A stretch of 34,699 nt of DNA from an uncultured Christensenellaceae bacterium (GTDB lineage: Bacteria > Bacillota > Clostridia > Christensenellales > UBA3700), in assembly GCA_944381315.1 (NCBI GenBank), contig CALWKR010000052.1:1-34699 (forward strand), written 5' to 3'. Made by a program: the position numbers and the translations under genes. The stretch's first letter is position 1. Each line of letters opens with the position of its first letter. Below the pieces are notes generated by a model. It ran no database searches. It saw only the letters and a program-made list of their open reading frames with translations, and was not told the origin of the DNA. Below are positions 24,501-31,074 of the stretch, one piece after another.

Positions 24501-27037
24501 ACTCCGTCGCCGTCGGTGTCGACATTGGCGAGTTTCTGCACGTTGAGCACGATGCGATCGCCCTCGACATAGAGCACTCCGTCTGGGATCGCGATGACTT
24601 GGCAGATCGTATCGATGAAGGATGCGAGCGTCGGGCTGAGCGTGTAGCCGTCTTCCGCGAGCGCGAGCTGGTTGGCGGAAGAAACGGACAGGCTCTGCGT
24701 AGCGGCGCCCTCGTCCGAACCGCCGAGGATCGCGTCGTCGATGGCGGTCTTGACCGTCGTGACGATGCCGTTGATGATCTCGGGCAAGCCTTCGAGCTCG
24801 ACGACGATGTTGTCGGCGTGCCAATAGTTGGGGATGAGGCTGCTCAGCGAGACATAGAGCTTGCCTTCCTTATAGTATGCGCCGAGCGCCTTGTCTGCGA
24901 GCGTGCCGTCCGCATTGAGCGTATAGAGCTCGAGCAAGATCAGGTTGTTGTCGACGAGTTTGCCGTCGGGACCGGTAACTCCTGCATAGTTGAGGTCGAG
25001 GTCGACTTGGGCGCGGAGTTTGAAGCCGAATTCGGATTCAAGTTTTATCATGCCTTCGGGGATCGCCAGCTGATCGGTGAACATGCCGATCAAAGTGCCC
25101 ACGTCGAGCTGCTTGACCACTTGACCGCCCTGTCCGTCGTCCTCGGAGCCTGTGAGCAGCATCAAGTCTATGTCGAATTGCAGATTGGTGAAGGAGAATT
25201 CCTGCACCGCGCCGACCTCTTGCGCGAGAGCGGCGTCGATATTGTCGGGGAAGTCGATCTCGACAGTCTCGCCGATCGCGATGTCGGCGATGCCGAAGTT
25301 CCAAGCCGGCTGACCGAGCTTGTCGGGTTGATCGGGATCGTTGTAAGTCACGTCAAGGCTCGGATGGGTCGCGACGGAGATGTTGCCGTCCTCGTCGTAG
25401 CTGAACGAGGTGTTGAACATGACTTTGTATTGAGGAATGGCTTCCTCTATCCATTCAAACAGCGGAGCGAGCTGCAAGTCGAATCCGAGCAGAGCTCCGA
25501 GGTTGATGAGGTTGAGGATGTCGGTGATGCCTGCGGTAAAGCTGTTGAGCTTGAACTCGATCGCATAGTCTTTGCGGACGAGAGCGCCTGTGCCGTTGAG
25601 CGTATGCTCGGTGATCTGCGCGTTCTCGAAGAAGATGTTGAAGACGATGCTGATCAATCCTTCCAAGCCGCCGAACATGCCGAGCGCGGAATCGAGATTG
25701 GCGTTCTCGATCAACGTGGTGAGCAGTCCGGGCACTTCGCTGATGATGAGCGCGAGGTAATCTGCCTGCACGTCGGTGACTTCGTACAGACCGTTCTCGC
25801 CGCCGGTATCGATGAAGAGGCGGTTGTCCTTGATGTAGATGCCGAAGGTGGAATCGTCGTCCTTTTCGACTCTGAATAGCAAGGAGTTGGGCTTCATCTG
25901 TCCGTCGGCTCCATCGCCCTGCATCAAGTCGGCTTTGAGCTCGATCACTCCGCCCTCGACCTCTGCGCTGAGATCGATGGTCAGTTGGTCGGACGTCGTG
26001 CCGCCCACAGCCTGAGCGTATTCTTCGAACAGAGTCTGGAACGCGGCATAGGAGCCTCTCGTCGACGGGTGCGCGGTGGTCGCGTTGGGGTCGAGCTTCT
26101 CTTGCCATTTCGCATAGAGAGTAACGTCTCTCGTGACGTTGTACGGGAAGCTGACCGCTCTGCCGGAACACTGTTCGTTGGTGTACCAGTTTACGAAATC
26201 ATAGCCCGCGTACGTCGGGATCGGTTTGGTCGCGATGCGCGTGGTGACGATGGGATCCATCGGATCGCCGCCCATCGTGTTGAACGTGACGGTAAAGCCC
26301 TCGGGTTCGCCCCAAGAAGCGTAGAATGTCACATTGCTTTCGATCGTATAGGGGAAAGTGACAGCCTGGGTAAAATCGCTGTCCAAGAACCAGCCGAGGA
26401 ATTCGGCGTCATTGGGATTGTTGCCCTCATCGAGGTCGTCCGCATCGATGACGTCGCCGATGTCGAACGTCGCAGACGAGTCTCCGTACGCTCCGACGAG
26501 CGAGACGATCGCCTGTCCTTCGCCGACTTGCAGCCATTGCGCGTACCAAACCTCATTGCCCGTGACTTGATAGGGGAATGTGACGGGCTGAGTAAAAGAC
26601 GCGTTCTTGTACCAACCGCCGAACGTGGCGCCCGTAGGCGACGTGCCGGGGTCGGGCGACGAAGTCACCGTCGGATCCTCCTTGCTCACGCCGATCTGCG
26701 AAGCACCGTATCCGCCTCTGAGCGTGATCGTGTAGCCCTCCGCATATTTGGCATAGAGCACGAGGCTTTCGACGCCGCTCAGGCTGTAAGGATATGTAAC
26801 CGCCTGTGTGAGCGCTTCGTCGAGATACCACCCCTCGAAGACCTGCCCTGCGATCTGTTTCGCTTCGGGCTCGGACTCGATGGTGGGAGAGCTGCCTTCA
26901 TAAGTCTGCGAAGAGGTGGTCCCGTCGGGGTAACTGAACGTGACGGTGATCTGCTCTTCGTTGATGCAGCCCGCAAAAACCAACATGACCGCAACCAGGA
27001 CGATTAGAACGGCTATTGGCAGTTTTGCTTTCCTCAT
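18587..27037 (-). CDS. Giant InlB-repeat / beta-module lipoprotein (2816 aa)
   Basis: First gene of the surface operon. A signal peptide ends in lipobox VFAGC, with Cys24 as the lipid anchor. Residues about 28-312 hold four InlB B-repeat (Listeria-Bacteroides repeat) units, each ending in a GWY...YAKW-like block (FEGWYLDE..LYAKYAEG; FGGWYKN..WYAQW; FLGWFLD..YASW; FVNWYTN..LYAKW). Residues about 600-1400 contain at least three related modules with I-N-M-N-L/DLNY strands and a YYKEGKLYVSL-type hairpin. From about 2050 on, Ig-like (Big_4-like) repeats recur, e.g. VEVVYTDGTSEVIDVYLWD. No C-terminal membrane helix is present. The frame is open to 27139, but ATG 27035-27037 is preceded by GGGAG 8 nt upstream and starts a proper signal peptide. 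Role: cell-surface fibre or adhesin by family resemblance; exact function unknown. Confidence 0.9.
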   Translation of the reverse strand: MRKAKLPIAVLIVLVAVMLVFAGCINEEQITVTFSYPDGTTSSQTYEGSSPTIESEPEAKQIAGQVFEGWYLDEALTQAVTYPYSLSGVESLVLYAKYAEGYTITLRGGYGASQIGVSKEDPTVTSSPDPGTSPTGATFGGWYKNASFTQPVTFPYQVTGNEVWYAQWLQVGEGQAIVSLVGAYGDSSATFDIGDVIDADDLDEGNNPNDAEFLGWFLDSDFTQAVTFPYTIESNVTFYASWGEPEGFTVTFNTMGGDPMDPIVTTRIATKPIPTYAGYDFVNWYTNEQCSGRAVSFPYNVTRDVTLYAKWQEKLDPNATTAHPSTRGSYAAFQTLFEEYAQAVGGTTSDQLTIDLSAEVEGGVIELKADLMQGDGADGQMKPNSLLFRVEKDDDSTFGIYIKDNRLFIDTGGENGLYEVTDVQADYLALIISEVPGLLTTLIENANLDSALGMFGGLEGLISIVFNIFFENAQITEHTLNGTGALVRKDYAIEFKLNSFTAGITDILNLINLGALLGFDLQLAPLFEWIEEAIPQYKVMFNTSFSYDEDGNISVATHPSLDVTYNDPDQPDKLGQPAWNFGIADIAIGETVEIDFPDNIDAALAQEVGAVQEFSFTNLQFDIDLMLLTGSEDDGQGGQVVKQLDVGTLIGMFTDQLAIPEGMIKLESEFGFKLRAQVDLDLNYAGVTGPDGKLVDNNLILLELYTLNADGTLADKALGAYYKEGKLYVSLSSLIPNYWHADNIVVELEGLPEIINGIVTTVKTAIDDAILGGSDEGAATQSLSVSSANQLALAEDGYTLSPTLASFIDTICQVIAIPDGVLYVEGDRIVLNVQKLANVDTDGDGVAENNDIFDVIDSFMGLAGQDPISGLIPDGIAGKLEIVFFEGGLKSIDVSGSVSPDNTQGLNAFISINNFLIGVEDGELAQRIDEGIGDQSGYTSNLGELLSSALAGININMNLALTFDAGTYNLGDFLSGFGLGELEGVPLSWTFENEFVMDLTLSVQLSLAEEEPMLAVEIIANEPIYIGGSSEAQPAGLLVGIYGFYDDNNVGHVAVDLSTIKLVGISLPKLSAQLDFYGLIMGLLDDLTVDFGSGAQSLGDISLAFDISGLLGGSAEEGSAEQTQALAEAIVENPGESVNDTELTPLGALLVGLNTEELYANFTLAAILQLLEAMDVSLGDVDLSAIEIGGEIHLSRLDGVTIEAEGTLMPKQNTDVTDQNLHLLLQTGTADYPFAIGLTTELQNDLRTKTGAIESALADYREDVIAMVIGMVAKSHISLEMNLSTLDSHMDLTAIINNILASQGKQLNLPIDMYLDDWDPTVTLDLGWDLEVTDDGNIGRNSKISLSLVYQGKELLGVGLEDGDAVVRLKGLGLFNIRLNDSPLIETLIEMIQGIISDIDSMELGDLLDGLLSDLNGDPVDIDPAAANASSSSALAMADGDAEATADSAALADWIVVLLQSISATNTNIMVDLTMDMVDEIIKGLAGFSLGIDIGAAVEVDAVNGAITLDLQINDNITFGAVLTIDLGSEDYEVDIGTDATYINGTDGESIAQGLFDSLELNLSIDILNNTPDTGNANEYLRLSIQRLLSATALPNTGGYVAPAGTFLITIAEIDDAAYNNTRGGLSSGFVYAVLDYNASKISIKMREGWLEVLSGIVDVGSIINEQNLSIELVDANGVGIIGQIGSLLDGLIDDLKAMGDTTTDTTTDAEGSGGDSAPVADTPAETADTTSTLDTTAFTELFAQLDIMELLGGGIDISFNATGTFNADIAFDPYTINKLIDDLMNLIFGANSVLDLSQLAPDMFTEHHLRNVTWSRTGGFYDNLMACVKDKIIPDVVASPLVTDAVGINLAPLLGLAGLEIDAILEDLKPIITAILPFPVFNELNAGLNFVDGTLANIYITGYDRGQAVVSSDGTQLYPAGRNTNNKMELWIYNQFTSVGAGDNVVDGSPQGIVDWGDIPKTVIYEPYQYSGVNAFAAEYFQGKTARYQYGRHVMRSSVSFTFGNNSYGLSGDVYNAIASGSALDNIAAGGGTGDNPIPITVTANFTGQTWTIEIYLQVNSTASEIESVEPISLYAYSNLPDYLTLNFVDGTSRMVSWEAVQSHNIAPTAYTAHTVTASITFKNKTTVNDVEVNYLDSTAHNLINSDGLTMSVDLYAMTASSTTITEFTPEVLYFNYPDGAAVAMPVDAWENTDELNAALAARSQDPDNMSAISGVITAVIGRGKGAEQKINIAVNIRTKNVTSVMFGEFRNAIQINPYDVYLQQLHPDDPSYTVLPSQAVAYYNEGSDSYNEQVYISIDFETGAAINYDEIAWNSAQETQANVSLNKSKYGGYYGWTMGDIPVNVVLNRISKVWFVDEDSPSGYSNVLKIDPYVYNSLATKEEKEAFFPTTALIEFSNGVTRELPIRFVGLDFEDLYADYDSFNDQYQLQIGFVPADLEGVVSDAVAFEKRFSQTTYVYFEFEGKQIDYYRIDGYAHDGNAQYLEIDPVAVLLQGQSPLPSSVEVVYTDGTSEVIDVYLWDSIAIESSALNDQDGSTGTVVGNLTADWQNSFTINYRIAPRYGMRAEDIVFDSFDYTLRGSAITFDVLTDMLQVKFKDGTTTEVTDEEAGTTETIETEHSYFINISTWETGGANFGSTDQAGGFVTAVFNDFYNEEELTLDVNLEADTTWSMKKDEADNIDVTYLGLDYILVMCTMDADGNVTSVFDNHEVTDTSEGKTFLSNVMVSVLFQDGNGNQTWRVLKADIELGNDIPKSVDDVNRGGYTLFDYSTGSSPSEQKATEFNATVSIYDGSNTIVATAALPLYFGYNGAANA

Positions 27038-27198
27038 AACTGATCTCCCGAAAGACAATTTATTTACGCGCACGCGAAGCTTCCGCGAAAAGCGTATATC
27101 TTTCCACCAATATAATGCGCAATCAACCTTAAAAAACACTTAAAAGCCGAAATTTTTTGACGAACCGTCGCCTTTTATATACGCACTACGCGATGACG
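27038..27198 (-). promoter_or_regulatory. Leader/promoter region of the giant operon
   Basis: AT-rich DNA between the kinase terminator and the lipoprotein start. It must hold the operon promoter, but no pair matches consensus well: TATATT near 27119-27124 and GATATA near 27096-27101 are possible -10 boxes without good -35 partners. This may mean an activator is needed. An imperfect palindrome around GAAGCTTC lies at 27073-27087. Confidence 0.35.
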
Positions 27199-27225
27199 AA
27201 AAAAGCCCGACGGCTTCGGGCTTTT
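27199..27225 (-). terminator. Rho-independent terminator after the histidine kinase
   Basis: AAAAGCCCGA and TCGGGCTTTT form a 10-bp perfect stem with a 5-nt loop, and the minus-strand copy ends in six T. It lies about 60 bp after the kinase stop. The plus strand also ends in TTTT, so it may work in both directions. Confidence 0.85.
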
Positions 27226-27286
27226 CGCGATTTGAGCCGACGCAGACGCGCCGCGCGTCGAAAAATTTTACACAGATTTTACATTG

Positions 27287-28576
27287 TCATCCGCCCTTCT
27301 TCGCGAGCGTCTGCATCGTCCTCAGATCGAAGACGACCTCAACGGCGAAGCCCTTGGGCTCGTTGGCGCGGGCGTAGATGCGAGCGCCCATATGAGACAC
27401 TATCTCCTTGACGATCGCAAGCCCAAGCCCCGTGCCTCCCGTCTTGGAATTGCGCGAGTCGTCGGTGCGATAGAATCTTTCAAATATGTTCTTCATCTGC
27501 TCGGGCGGCACTCCCCTGCCGGTATCGGCAACGCCGAGCACGAGCTTGCCCGCATGTCTGTGCAGCGACAGCGTGACGCTCTCTCCGCAAGCGGTGTACT
27601 TCATAGCATTGTCGAGCAGCGCGATCGAGATCTGTCTCAGCTTGTCCGCGTCTATCACTGCGACTATCCCATCCTCGATGTCGAGCGAGAACTCCTTGCC
27701 GTCCAGCTGCGCCATCATCGAGAACGGCTCGCCTATCTCGCGCAAGATCGCCGAGACGTCGGCGCTCTCGAAGTCGAGCGACAGCCTGTCCGCGTCCGAC
27801 GCCGACAGCACGAGAAGCTCTTTTATCATTCGTTTGAGCCGCTGCGTCTCCTTGAGCGCGCTGACGAGCTTTTCGGACACGTCATTAACCTTATCCTCGG
27901 GACGTTCCAGCGTCGCCGACAGATCGGAATTGACGATCGCGAGCGGAGTGTTGAGCTCGTGCGAGATGTCCGCGATCAGCCTGTTGTTGCGCTCCAAAGC
28001 CCTTGCGAAAGGCTTGGTCTGCGCGCGGCCTGCGAAGTAGCCGATCAAGCTCTGCACGACGAATACCGCGCCCATAAAGATGAGGCAGATCGCCGTGATG
28101 CGGTCGCGCAGCGCGGTCTCGGCGTCGATGTTGTAATAGACTCTGACATAACGCACGTCGTCCGCCGTCGCATTGACGGAGACGTGGCTCGTCTCGAGCG
28201 TCGCGGTCATATAGCGGCTGCCGCCTATCGACACCGTCGACAAGTCGTTGGGATTGCTGAGCTTGTCGGGAGCGGAAAAATCGGACGGATTGCCGAATTC
28301 GTCTATCAATTCATAGTTTTCGTCGAAATAGAGGACGAAAGAGCTCGGAAAATCGCGCCTCACCTCTTCGGCAGAACGCACCTCGCCCGCCGCGAGCGCC
28401 CTCGCCGTCGTCAGCGAACGATCTCTCTCATAGCTGAAAAAACTGATGTTCACGACAAGAATGATGACGACCATCACTACCGCCATGATGATCAGCGGCA
28501 GCACAAAATTCCACAACAACGCCTTGTTGCGCTGGCGCTTCAGTTCGCGCGCAAAACTCCCCGACGGCTTGGACAC
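27287..28576 (-). CDS. Sensor histidine kinase (HisKA/HATPase_c)
   Basis: A 429-residue membrane sensor kinase that would autophosphorylate and pass phosphate to the adjacent response regulator. TM1 is about residues 20-45 (LPLIIMAVVMVVIILVV) and TM2 about 158-182 (ICLIFMGAVFVVQSLIGYF). They enclose a ~110-residue extracytoplasmic sensor domain without a family I recognise. The H-box is ADISHELNTPLAIV with phospho-accepting His206. The N-box is LLDNAMKYT, G1 is DTGRG, the F-box is FERFYR and G2 is GGTGLGLAIV, so all catalytic motifs are intact. The start is GTG at 28574-28576, one base after the regulator's stop, with GAGG 6 nt upstream in the end of the regulator gene. The tight coupling supports a cognate pair. 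The signal sensed is unknown. Confidence 0.93.
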   Translation of the reverse strand: MSKPSGSFARELKRQRNKALLWNFVLPLIIMAVVMVVIILVVNISFFSYERDRSLTTARALAAGEVRSAEEVRRDFPSSFVLYFDENYELIDEFGNPSDFSAPDKLSNPNDLSTVSIGGSRYMTATLETSHVSVNATADDVRYVRVYYNIDAETALRDRITAICLIFMGAVFVVQSLIGYFAGRAQTKPFARALERNNRLIADISHELNTPLAIVNSDLSATLERPEDKVNDVSEKLVSALKETQRLKRMIKELLVLSASDADRLSLDFESADVSAILREIGEPFSMMAQLDGKEFSLDIEDGIVAVIDADKLRQISIALLDNAMKYTACGESVTLSLHRHAGKLVLGVADTGRGVPPEQMKNIFERFYRTDDSRNSKTGGTGLGLAIVKEIVSHMGARIYARANEPKGFAVEVVFDLRTMQTLAKKGG

Positions 28577-28577
28577 G

Positions 28578-29258
28578 TCAGTCCTCTTTGACGGGATCTT
28601 CCGTCCACATATAACCCACGCTCTTGACCGTCTTGAGGTGATCGCGAAGCCCGTACTTGTCGAGCAGCTTGCGCAGATTGGAGATGTACACCTCCGTCAC
28701 GGTGATGATAGTCTCGCTGTCAAAGCCCCAAATACGGTTGAACAGCTGCTCCTTGGAAATGATCATGTTGCGATTGCGGATGAGGTACTCCAAGATATCG
28801 TACATCTTGCCGGGCAGCTTGACGTCCTCGCCGTCGACGCGGAACACCTTGCCGACAAAGTCGAGCTCCACCCTGCCGGCTTTGTAGACCGTCTTGAAAT
28901 TGTTGTTGTGACGGCGCAGCACCGCTTCCACCCTCGCGACCAGCTCGTCGCGCTCGAACGGCTTGGTGATGTAGTCGTCCGCGCCGAGGTTCAAGCCCTC
29001 GATCTTGTGCGAGACGTCCGCGAGCGCAGTCAGGATGACGAGAGGACAATTGCTCTCCTTGCGCAGCTTGGCAAGCAAGTCCATCCCCTTCATCTTGGGC
29101 AGCATGAGATCGAGCACGATCAAATCGTAGCTGCCGTTTTTCGCCAGAAAGTAGCCGTACTCTCCGTCAAAAGCGCTCACGCTCGTGCCCAGCGCGGACA
29201 AAGCGTCCACGACGGCGGCGTTGAGCGCCTCGTTGTCTTCGATAACCAAAAATTTCAT
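28578..29258 (-). CDS. OmpR/PhoB-family response regulator
   Basis: A 226-residue DNA-binding response regulator. The receiver domain (about 1-118) has the acidic pair Glu7-Asp8, phospho-acceptor Asp50 in LIVLDLMLPK, the Thr of VILTAL and Lys of YITKPF. The C-terminal winged helix (about 125-224) ends in the typical VYISNLRKLLDKYG and VKSVGYMW. Two starts are possible: GTG at 29262-29264 and ATG at 29256-29258. The ATG is chosen because GAGG lies 8 nt before it and the resulting MKFLVIEDNE is the standard N-terminus. It is co-transcribed with the histidine kinase from a promoter at 29303-29331. Targets are unknown; the surface operon just beyond the kinase is one possible target by position. 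Confidence 0.94.
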   Translation of the reverse strand: MKFLVIEDNEALNAAVVDALSALGTSVSAFDGEYGYFLAKNGSYDLIVLDLMLPKMKGMDLLAKLRKESNCPLVILTALADVSHKIEGLNLGADDYITKPFERDELVARVEAVLRRHNNNFKTVYKAGRVELDFVGKVFRVDGEDVKLPGKMYDILEYLIRNRNMIISKEQLFNRIWGFDSETIITVTEVYISNLRKLLDKYGLRDHLKTVKSVGYMWTEDPVKED

Positions 29259-29302
29259 ACCCACATCCTCGGCGAAAATCCTTTCTCCGCCATACCGATA
29301 TC

Positions 29303-29331
29303 ATTTTAGCACCGCCAAAACTATTTTGCAA
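29303..29331 (-). promoter_or_regulatory. Promoter of the two-component operon
   Basis: On the minus strand TTGCAA (29326-29331) and TAAAAT (29303-29308) are 17 bp apart, the same hexamers and spacing as the gap promoter. Predicted leader is about 38 nt. Confidence 0.6.
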
Positions 29332-29477
29332 GACTTTTACGCGAGCGGCAACGCAACGCGCCTTACATCGCGGAGGTTCCTGCCGCACTCTCAAAGACGC
29401 ATCGCGTCCGAGCCTTCGCGTCTCTTCGTATCCTCTCGTCCGTTTGTAAAATTTTGCCGCGTCGCCATGCGCATTAG

Positions 29478-29517
29478 TATCAATTATTATCAATTAGTAT
29501 TGCGTATTATCAATGTC
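29478..29517. promoter_or_regulatory. Phased TATCAAT repeats in the divergent intergenic region
   Basis: TATCAAT begins at 29478, 29488 and 29508, i.e. at spacings of 10 and 20 bp, and a degenerate unit (TATTGCG) fills 29498. Four 10-bp units in helical phase resemble an operator for a cooperative regulator. They lie about 40 bp upstream of the promoter at 29557 and about 150 bp from the divergent two-component promoter. The rest of 29332-29556 shows nothing recognisable. Confidence 0.45.
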
Positions 29518-29556
29518 TCAACAGTCCTCCGCAAGCAAGGTCGCGCGATCCGTCGA

Positions 29557-29585
29557 TTGACAAAATACGCTTTCGGCATTATAAT
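29557..29585 (+). promoter_or_regulatory. Consensus-perfect sigma-A promoter
   Basis: TTGACA (29557-29562), a 17-bp spacer and TATAAT (29580-29585) match the sigma-A consensus at all 12 positions. The expected start near 29592 leaves a leader of about 19 nt with GGAGG before the ATG at 29611. Confidence 0.9.
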
Positions 29586-29610
29586 TGACAATTGAAACGC
29601 GGAGGCAAAG

Positions 29611-29985
29611 ATGAACAGAGAAACATTGCTGCAATGGGTGTCCGAACAATACGGTACGGCTCCCGACTTCCCCTTTGAGAACGACAACTATTCCGCCGTG
29701 CTCCGTCATCCCTGCGGCAAGTGGTACGGTCTCGTATTTTCCGTGCCGACGCGCACTTTCGGCGGCAATGACGGCTATGTCGACGCCGTAAATCTCAAAT
29801 GCGATCCCGCCCTCGCCGATCTGATCCGCGACGAGCCGTATATCGCCCCCGCATATCATATGAACAAAAAGCACTGGATCTCCGTCCTTCTGGACGGCTC
29901 CGCTCCCGACGACAGAGTCAAATTCCTCGTCGATCACTCCTTCGGGCTCGTTACGCCCAAGTCAAAGAGAAATCACAATGATTGA
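29611..29985 (+). CDS. MmcQ/YjbR-family protein
   Basis: A 124-residue cytosolic protein that matches the MmcQ/YjbR family (double-wing-like, CyaY-related fold). Family landmarks are the short N-terminal helix (NRETLLQWVSEQYGT), PFENDNYSAVLRH, KWYGLVFSV, VNLKCDP and the C-terminal PAYHMNKKHWISVLLDG followed by a helix that positions the last third. The length is typical. The family is often annotated as DNA-binding, but a biochemical role is not established. The ATG is preceded by GGAGG, and a perfect-consensus promoter lies 25 bp upstream, so strong constitutive transcription is expected. It overlaps the downstream exonuclease gene by 8 bp, indicating a two-gene operon. Confidence 0.87.
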   Translation: MNRETLLQWVSEQYGTAPDFPFENDNYSAVLRHPCGKWYGLVFSVPTRTFGGNDGYVDAVNLKCDPALADLIRDEPYIAPAYHMNKKHWISVLLDGSAPDDRVKFLVDHSFGLVTPKSKRNHND

Positions 29986-30541
29986 ACCGTCCAAGCGCCC
30001 TGCCAAAGGCAGCTGCCTATCTTCATTCGCGACAGACTATTGCGTGATCGACATCGAGACGACGGGATTCGGCGGCGCGCTCGAGATCATAGAGCTGTCC
30101 GCGCTCAAAGTCCGCGATCTGCAAGTCACGGACGCTTTCTCCACGCTCGTCAAGCCCGACGCGCGCGTCAATTATTTCGTCACTCAACTGACAGGCATCA
30201 CGGACGCCATGGCGCGCGGCGGCGCCGATCTTACGCCGGCTTTGAGAGACTACCGCGACTTCATCGGCTCCGACGTTTTGATCGGCTACAACGTCAACTT
30301 CGACATCAACGCGATCTATGACAATATGATGCGCTGCTTCGGCTCTCCGCTCTCCAACGACTACATCGACGTGCTTCGTCTCGCACGCAGAGCGTTGCCG
30401 CAGCTCCCCGATCACAAACAGACGACGGTCGCCGGCTATCTCGGCATCGACATCGTCGGCGCGCACCGCGCCGCAAAGGACTGCATGATCTGCAACGGCT
30501 GCTATCTCTCGCTGTCGGATATGCTGTCGCACCGAATATAG
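29978..30541 (+). CDS. DnaQ-like DEDDh 3'-5' exonuclease
   Basis: A 187-residue exonuclease of the RNase T/DnaQ superfamily that would remove nucleotides from DNA or RNA 3' ends with two metal ions. All five catalytic residues are visible: Asp25 and Glu27 in VIDIETTGF, Asp109 in GYNVNFDI, and His163 and Asp168 in GAHRAAKDC. The spacing is that of the DEDDh subgroup, similar to PolC-type or DnaQ epsilon domains. It is a stand-alone nuclease domain with no polymerase or helicase fused. The first ~18 residues precede the fold and may be disordered. The start ATG lies inside the end of the MmcQ-like gene (8-bp overlap), with only a weak GAGA upstream, so it probably relies on translational coupling. 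Candidate roles are proofreading, repair or RNA trimming. Confidence 0.92.
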   Translation: MIEPSKRPAKGSCLSSFATDYCVIDIETTGFGGALEIIELSALKVRDLQVTDAFSTLVKPDARVNYFVTQLTGITDAMARGGADLTPALRDYRDFIGSDVLIGYNVNFDINAIYDNMMRCFGSPLSNDYIDVLRLARRALPQLPDHKQTTVAGYLGIDIVGAHRAAKDCMICNGCYLSLSDMLSHRI

Positions 30542-31026
30542 TTTGCTCGCGCCGCCGATTTTCAAACAACACTCTTGCTCTTTCTTTCCGAACATATCAT
30601 CACGGCGACATTATTGGACAAAATAGCTTTGAGAAATTGAATTGCATTAATAGTTATATCATTTTTCGACTCTGCCCCTTTTTGCGCCACAAAAAAGCGC
30701 TTTGCGAAACGCAATTGCATTGCAAGTCATATCGTTTCTCTCGACTTATTCGCCGCACAAAAACGCTTTGCGCATAGCATCCAAGCGCCGAAATATCCGC
30801 CGCCGCGCGCCAAAGTCTCCGCCGTTGCTAATAATTGCGCGAGTCGGTACTCGACCCAAGCGCCGAGCGCATTGTCCGTTCCCGACAGCTCGTCGCTCTG
30901 CCGAAATACGCATCGCAACCGGCCGCGCGGCAACTTGATCTAGCCGCATTGCGGACGATTGACGCGAAGCAATTCTCGCTGCCGCCGCGCTAAACGCGTC
31001 GCAACGATCTTCAGCGCGTTTCGGGC
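30542..31026. other. Non-coding stretch between convergent genes
   Basis: About 485 bp without a supported gene. Short open frames here lack ribosome binding sites and recognisable products. The left part carries a degenerate tandem repeat (30618-30780). No clear terminator for the exonuclease operon is visible. The right part is GC-rich with scattered CGCG motifs and otherwise shows nothing recognisable. Confidence 0.5.
30618..30780. repeat. Degenerate tandem repeat, ~73-bp unit
   Basis: Two imperfect copies starting with AATTGCATT at 30640 and 30713 share ATATC-TTT, TCGACT, GCGCC/GCCGC-ACAAAAA and CGCTTTGCG blocks in the same order. A partial unit (ACAAAATAGCTTTGAGAAATTG) split across 30618-30639 precedes them. 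Identity is roughly 70% by eye with small indels. Confidence 0.55.
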
Positions 31027-31058
31027 AAAAAAATCGGGCACGACTTGCGCCGTGCCCG
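31027..31058 (-). terminator. Rho-independent terminator of the malate operon
   Basis: On the minus strand CGGGCACG and CGTGCCCG form a perfect 8-bp stem with an 8-nt loop, followed by A and seven T. It sits 16 bp after the malic enzyme stop. Confidence 0.92.
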
Positions 31059-31074
31059 CAGCTTGGGTCTTGCG

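Noticed and set aside
27038..27139. N-terminal extension of the giant lipoprotein to an ATG at 27139
   Set aside because: It would bury the signal peptide behind 34 residues, and the ATG at 27037 has its own ribosome binding site.
30727..30949. Short minus-strand open frames in the intergenic region
   Set aside because: No ribosome binding site, repetitive Arg/Ala-rich composition and no recognisable product.
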